A DNA stretch of 64,000 nt from Cribrihabitans_A pelagius (GTDB taxonomy: Bacteria; Pseudomonadota; Alphaproteobacteria; Rhodobacterales; Rhodobacteraceae), in NCBI RefSeq assembly GCF_048820915.1, contig NZ_JBMERR010000012.1:62001-126000 (forward strand), read 5' to 3'. Below, piece after piece: positions 59,999 through 64,000 of the stretch; position 1 is the first letter of the stretch; every line of letters starts with the position of its first letter. The notes beneath the pieces were generated by a model that saw nothing but the letters and a program-made list of their open reading frames with translations, made no database searches and was not told the origin of the DNA. Position numbers and translations under genes: made by a program.

Positions 59999-60688
59999 TT
60001 ACGCCCAGGTGCCTTGGGTGGCGGCACGGATCTTGCGGATGTTTTCGCCGTAGACCTCCGGGGTGTCGACCGAGCCGCCCTTGAACACGGCGGAGCCTGC
60101 GACCAGCACGTCGGCGCCCGCTTCGGCCACCAAGGGCGCGGTGGTGGGGTCGACACCGCCGTCGATCTCAATATGCACCGGGCGGTCGCCGATTATGCTG
60201 CGCAGGCTGCGGATCTTGGCGGTCATGTCGATGAACTTCTGCCCGCCGAAGCCCGGGTTCACCGTCATCACGCAGATGAGGTCGGTGAGGTCAAGGAGAT
60301 GCGCCACCGCTTCGGCCGGGGTGCCGGGGTTGAGTGCAACGCCCGCCTTCATACCTGCGCCGCGGATCGCCTGCAGGGTGCGGTGGATGTGCGGGCCTGC
60401 CTCCACATGGGCGGTCAGCACGTCGGCGCCGGCATCGGCGTAGGCTTCGATATAGGGGTCGACCGGCGCGATCATCAGGTGGACGTCCATCACTGTCTTC
60501 ACATGCGGGCGGAAGGCCTTCACCGCTTGCGGGCCGAAGGTGAGGTTGGGCACGAAATGGCCGTCCATCACGTCGACATGCACCCAGTCGGCGCCCTGCG
60601 CCTCGATGGCCCGGATTTCCTGGCCGAAGTTGGCGAAATCGGCGGAGAGGATCGAGGGGGCGATCTTGATGTTGCGGTCAAAACCCAT
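59999..60688 (-). CDS. rpe: Ribulose-phosphate 3-epimerase
   Basis: Protein of 229 residues. Signature APSILSADFANFGQEI, HVDVMDGHFVPNLTFGP (metal ligands), DVHLMIAPVDPYI, VMTVNPGFGGQKFI and EIDGGVDPTTAP. It interconverts ribulose-5-phosphate and xylulose-5-phosphate in the pentose phosphate pathway. Monocistronic with its own terminator; divergent from phnC. Confidence 0.97.
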   Translation of the reverse strand: MGFDRNIKIAPSILSADFANFGQEIRAIEAQGADWVHVDVMDGHFVPNLTFGPQAVKAFRPHVKTVMDVHLMIAPVDPYIEAYADAGADVLTAHVEAGPHIHRTLQAIRGAGMKAGVALNPGTPAEAVAHLLDLTDLICVMTVNPGFGGQKFIDMTAKIRSLRSIIGDRPVHIEIDGGVDPTTAPLVAEAGADVLVAGSAVFKGGSVDTPEVYGENIRKIRAATQGTWA

Positions 60689-60813
60689 TGGGCAGTTTCC
60701 TTCTGCATCGGGAGAACGGGGAGTCGGGGCGCATATAGCCGCTTGCGTTGAGGTTTGACAGGGGGCAGTTCGCCTGCGCAGCCAGTGGACGCGGCTTCAG
60801 GTTGCATTCGCGC

Positions 60814-60831
60814 GCGTCACAAAACCTTCAC
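60814..60831 (+). promoter_or_regulatory. Candidate Pho box upstream of phnC
   Basis: GCGTCACAAAACCTTCAC matches the alphaproteobacterial PHO box pattern (two GTCA-type repeats separated by AAAAC) at about 12 of 18 positions, 68-85 bases before the phnC start. Regulation by phosphate starvation would fit the transporter. Confidence 0.45.
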
Positions 60832-60898
60832 GGCAGCGACACATGGGTGTTGAGCGCTCCTCGTAGCCAGAACCCGAACGAAGAAGGGGGCCGGGACC

Positions 60899-61750
60899 GT
60901 GCTGCGTATCGAGAAATTGAGCAAGACCTTCAGCGGTAAGATCGCGGTGGACAATGCCACGCTGGATATCGGCAAGCCCTGCATGATCGGCGTCATCGGC
61001 CGCTCCGGCGCGGGCAAGTCGACGCTTTTGCGGATGATCAACCGGCTGGAGACCGCGAGCAGCGGCCGCATCCTGTTTGAGGGCCGCGAGGTCACCCAGC
61101 TGAAGAGCCGCGCCAAGCGGGCCTGGCAGGCGCAATGCGCGATGATCTTCCAGCAGTTCAACCTGGTGCCGCGGATGGACGTGGTCTCCAACGTGCTTCA
61201 TGGCACGCTGAACCGCCGCCCGGTGCTGGCGGCGCTGTTCAACCTCTATCCCGCGGCCGACATCCACCGCGCCATCGATATCCTGGAGCGGCTGGGCATC
61301 GCCGAACATGCCGCCAAGCGCGCCGAGGCGCTTTCGGGCGGGCAGCAGCAGCGGGTGGCAATCGCCCGCGCGCTGATGCAGGACCCGGCGATCATCCTGG
61401 CGGATGAGCCGATTGCCTCGCTCGACCCGATGAACGCCCAGACCGTGATGCAGAGCCTGCGCCGCATTCACGAGGAGGACGGCCGCACGGTGATCGCCAA
61501 CCTGCACACGCTGGACACCGCGCGGCGCTACTGCGACCGGGTGGTGGGCATGCGCGACGGGCGCATCGTGTTTGACGGGCTGCCCGGGCAGCTGACCGCG
61601 GGCGTCGCCCGCGAGATCTACGGTGCGGACGAAGCCTTCAGCGAGGCCGCCACCTCGACCGCGATCGAAACCCTAGAGCCGGGCGGCCCCGTCCCCGGCC
61701 TGAACCCCGCCATCCCCCTCGCGCGCCGCCGCGCTGCCGTAACCGCCTGA
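60899..61750 (+). CDS. phnC: Phosphonate ABC transporter ATP-binding protein
   Basis: Protein of 283 residues starting with GTG at 60899 (the sequence around it lacks an ATG in frame). AAGAAGGGGG lies just upstream. Walker A GRSGAGKST, Q-loop IFQQFNLVPRMDVVSNVLHG, signature LSGGQQQRVAIARALM and Walker B ILADEPIASLDP are typical of PhnC. It powers import of phosphonates with PhnD and PhnE. Confidence 0.95.
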   Translation: MLRIEKLSKTFSGKIAVDNATLDIGKPCMIGVIGRSGAGKSTLLRMINRLETASSGRILFEGREVTQLKSRAKRAWQAQCAMIFQQFNLVPRMDVVSNVLHGTLNRRPVLAALFNLYPAADIHRAIDILERLGIAEHAAKRAEALSGGQQQRVAIARALMQDPAIILADEPIASLDPMNAQTVMQSLRRIHEEDGRTVIANLHTLDTARRYCDRVVGMRDGRIVFDGLPGQLTAGVAREIYGADEAFSEAATSTAIETLEPGGPVPGLNPAIPLARRRAAVTA

Positions 61751-61809
61751 CGGATTTTCAGAGTTCCGGGGCAGCCACGCTCCGGGAAAGACAAACCGGA
61801 GTAAAAGAG

Positions 61810-62712
61810 ATGAAGACTTTGATTGCTGCCGCCCTTTCCACCACTGTCCTGGCCTCCGCGGCCTCGGCCGAAGGGATTACCGGGTTCCGCATCGGCATTC
61901 TTGGCGGCGAGAACGCTCAGGATCGTCTGAACAACAACGAGTGCCTGCGCGAATACACCGAGGAAGCCCTGGGCGTGGAAACCAAGCTGTTCGCGCCGGC
62001 CGACTATAACGGCGTGATCCAGGGCCTGCTGGGCGGCACCATCGACATGGCCTGGCTCGGCGCCTCGGCCTATGCCAAGACCTACCTGAGCGACCCGGAG
62101 GCGGTGGAGCCGGTGCTGGTCAAGGTGAACACCGATGGCGGCTACGGCTATTACTCGGTCGGCTTTGCCCGCAAGGACAGCGGCATCACCTCGCTGGACG
62201 GCATGAAGGGCAAGACCTTCGGCTTTGGCGATCCGAACTCAACCTCGGGCTACCTGATCCCTTCGATCGAGATCCCGCAGGCGACCGGCGCCAGCATGCA
62301 GTCCGGCGACTACTTCGCAGACGTGAAGTTCACCGGCGGCCACGAGCAGACCATCGTTTCGGTTGCCAATGGCGACGTCGACGGCGGCGTGACCTGGGCC
62401 GACGGCCTCGGCGAGTGGGAAGACGGCTACCAGTCGGGCGCGCTGCGCCGCGCGGTGGATGCGGGCCTGGTCGATATGAACGACGTGGTCGAGATCTGGA
62501 AATCCAAGCCGATCCCGGAAGGCCCCGTGGTGCTGCGCAAGGCGCTGCCTGCAGATGTGAAAGCGAAGATGACCGAGCTGATGGACGGGCTGAGCGAGAC
62601 CGACCGCGACTGTTTCTACGGCGTGGCCGCGGGCGAGGCCAAGAGCTTCGATCCGATCGATCACGCCGCCTATGAGGGGATCATCGAAGCGCGGAAATTG
62701 AAGTCCGAGTAA
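61810..62712 (+). CDS. phnD: Phosphonate ABC transporter substrate-binding protein
   Basis: Protein of 300 residues with a signal peptide (MKTLIAAALSTTVLASAASAE). GGENAQDRLNNNECLREYTEEALGVE, LLGGTIDMAWLGASAYAKTYL, FGFGDPNSTSGYLIPSIEI and NGDVDGGVTWADGLGEW are PhnD landmarks. It captures alkylphosphonates in the periplasm. A strong hairpin follows 14 bases after its stop, typical of binding-protein genes that need more mRNA than the permeases. Confidence 0.95.
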   Translation: MKTLIAAALSTTVLASAASAEGITGFRIGILGGENAQDRLNNNECLREYTEEALGVETKLFAPADYNGVIQGLLGGTIDMAWLGASAYAKTYLSDPEAVEPVLVKVNTDGGYGYYSVGFARKDSGITSLDGMKGKTFGFGDPNSTSGYLIPSIEIPQATGASMQSGDYFADVKFTGGHEQTIVSVANGDVDGGVTWADGLGEWEDGYQSGALRRAVDAGLVDMNDVVEIWKSKPIPEGPVVLRKALPADVKAKMTELMDGLSETDRDCFYGVAAGEAKSFDPIDHAAYEGIIEARKLKSE

Positions 62713-62726
62713 TTTCAGCACCTCTC

Positions 62727-62753
62727 GCGGGGGAAGGCCTGGTCTGCCCCCGC
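62727..62753 (+). repeat. Hairpin between phnD and phnE
   Basis: GCGGGGG/CCCCCGC, 7 bp, loop of 13 bases, then AATTT. Probably protects the upstream phnCD message or reduces read-through into phnE (inference). Confidence 0.55.
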
Positions 62754-62835
62754 AATTTCGAGACGGCCTCTCCGCCCCCGCGTGGCGGGGCGGGGGCGGC
62801 GGCGGCGCACCGGAACGATTGACGGGACCTATCTC

Positions 62836-63705
62836 ATGGCAGACCTCACCGCGGCGGCGCCGTCAGGCGCGGAGATCCGCACGCAGTACATGGCGCTCAA
62901 GCGGCGCAAGCGGCTGTATGGCGGCGTTCTTCTCGCGCTATTCATCGCGCTGATGGCGGCGGGATTCCGCACCGCGGATGCCCGTAACGCGGGCTCCTTC
63001 GCGGATGGCATCACGCATGTTTTCGACTATCCGGCCGAAGTGCTGGCCGAGGCCTCGGAAAAGGCTGCCGAATTGCCCGGCCATCTGGTGCGGTTTTTCC
63101 CGGCGCTGGCGGAGACGCTGAACATCGCCGCCGCCTCCACCCTCACGGGCGCGGTTGCGGGCACGCTGGTGGCGCTTTTGTCGGGCCGCGGGCTGGCACC
63201 CTGGCCGCGGATGGTTCCGCTGTTCCGGCGGCTGATGGACATTGCCCGCGCGGTGCCGGAGATCGTTTTTGCGCTGGTGCTGATCTTCGTGCTCGGGGGC
63301 GGGCCGGTGGCGGCGATGACCGCCATTGCCATCCACACCGCCGGGGCACTGGGCAAACTGTTTTCCGAGGTGAACGAGAACGCCTGCCTGCAGCCGGTGG
63401 AAGGGCTCGCCTCCACCGGCGCGGCCTGGACGCAGCGGATGATGCTGGGGGTGATGCCGCAGGTGGCGCCGAACTACGTGAGCTACGCGCTTTTGCGCTT
63501 CGAGATCAACATCCGCGCCTCCGCCATCCTCGGCTTCGTCGGCGCGGGCGGCATCGGCTATGAGCTGAAGAACGCGATGTCCTGGGGGCAGGGGCGCTAT
63601 GACGAGGCGGCGGCGATCTTCATCCTCCTGTTCCTCACCATTGTTGCCGCCGACCAGCTGTCCGGCCTGCTGCGCACCCGGCTGGGGCAGGGAGAGGCGC
63701 GATGA
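62836..63705 (+). CDS. phnE: Phosphonate ABC transporter permease
   Basis: Protein of 289 residues from ATG 62836 (MADLTAAAPSGAEIRTQYMALKRRKRLYG). Several membrane helices; the EAA loop and surroundings GVMPQVAPNYVSYALLRFEINIRASAILGFVGAGGIG match PhnE. It forms the membrane channel with a second PhnE. Its stop overlaps the start of the next gene (ATGA). Confidence 0.95.
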   Translation: MADLTAAAPSGAEIRTQYMALKRRKRLYGGVLLALFIALMAAGFRTADARNAGSFADGITHVFDYPAEVLAEASEKAAELPGHLVRFFPALAETLNIAAASTLTGAVAGTLVALLSGRGLAPWPRMVPLFRRLMDIARAVPEIVFALVLIFVLGGGPVAAMTAIAIHTAGALGKLFSEVNENACLQPVEGLASTGAAWTQRMMLGVMPQVAPNYVSYALLRFEINIRASAILGFVGAGGIGYELKNAMSWGQGRYDEAAAIFILLFLTIVAADQLSGLLRTRLGQGEAR

Positions 63706-64000
63706 CCATGATCGGGACCAACATGATCGACGCCAACTTGGGCAGCGGTGATCTGCGGCGGCAGATGGCGCGGCTGTTCCTGAAGAAGCGGCTGGTGAGC
63801 GCGGCACTGCCCGCGGCGGTGCTGGGCTACCTTGCCTATATCTTTTTTGCCTTCGGCGTGCCTGGGCTCCTGGCGCGGGCGGATATGGAGAACGCCCGCA
63901 CCCTCATCAGCGACAGCTACAGCTACAAGACCCACGTGACGCGCGACAACCGCACCGGCGAGGTCACGGCGGCAGTGGAGGGCGAGCGCAAGGGGGCTTA
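63702..64000 (+). CDS. phnE: Second phosphonate ABC transporter permease, 5' part
   Basis: The first 99 codons of a gene that leaves the right edge. After a hydrophilic start rich in basic residues (LRRQMARLFLKKRLVSAAL) comes one membrane helix (AAVLGYLAYIFFAFGVPGLL), then DMENARTLISDSYSYKTHVTRDNRTGEV, a periplasmic stretch typical of the second, longer PhnE of Rhodobacterales and Rhizobiales. It is translationally coupled to the first phnE. Confidence 0.88.
   Translation, partial: MTMIGTNMIDANLGSGDLRRQMARLFLKKRLVSAALPAAVLGYLAYIFFAFGVPGLLARADMENARTLISDSYSYKTHVTRDNRTGEVTAAVEGERKGA

Overview
The window is high-GC alphaproteobacterial chromosome and almost certainly comes from a member of the Roseobacter group (Rhodobacterales, in the range of Leisingera, Phaeobacter or Ruegeria). 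Pointers are the gene order 2-oxoglutarate dehydrogenase / succinyl-CoA ligase / malate dehydrogenase / Mcl2 / Mch / sdhCDAB, the ethylmalonyl-CoA pathway genes ccr and ecm, an HvrA-type short H-NS protein, a LuxR/LuxI pair next to ccr, a paa operon and a Hint/RTX secreted protein. There is no plasmid or phage signature. A 61-base poly-G run followed by ten N (20220-20290) marks a scaffold join, so the sequence is a draft assembly.

Left part (1-18.4 kb): the minus strand carries mdh, then sucC, a lipoprotein, a decayed copy of the sucD start, a family-25 glycosyltransferase, sucD, sucA and sucB, which runs off the left edge. The plus strand carries mcl2, nnrU, a DUF1737 protein and mch (acetate assimilation through the ethylmalonyl-CoA pathway), a PAS histidine kinase with a single-domain response regulator, a VWA protein and sdhCDAB. 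Identical tandem GTGATCAC boxes with a 21-bp period lie upstream of sucC and of sdhC, suggesting one regulator for both TCA operons.

Middle (18.4-35 kb): small lipoprotein, ZIP transporter, the assembly gap, ornithine decarboxylase with a structured leader (probable speF element), a DUF1989 protein, deoD, an H-NS-like regulator, ecm divergent from a PlsB-like acyltransferase, ccr, luxR-luxI with a 20-bp palindrome between them, a RecD-like helicase overlapping an SDR, and a TauE-type exporter with its TIGR02186 partner.

Right part (35-64 kb): a BMP-type nucleoside ABC transporter, an nfu-tsaB-rimI operon, a branched-chain-type aminotransferase preceded by two TGTTTC palindromes, a complete phenylacetyl-CoA epoxidase operon headed by a thiolase, then about 2.6 kb of broken genes that are the wreck of an AtuA / acyl-CoA carboxylase cluster. 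These are followed by a sulfatase-family hydrolase, the Hint/RTX protein, a FadJ-type beta-oxidation enzyme, rpe, and a phosphonate transporter (phnCDE plus the start of a second phnE) that leaves the right edge. Metabolically the window links acetyl-CoA and aromatic carbon (paa, fadJ, ccr, ecm, mch, mcl2) to the TCA cycle, with a quorum-sensing pair embedded beside ccr.
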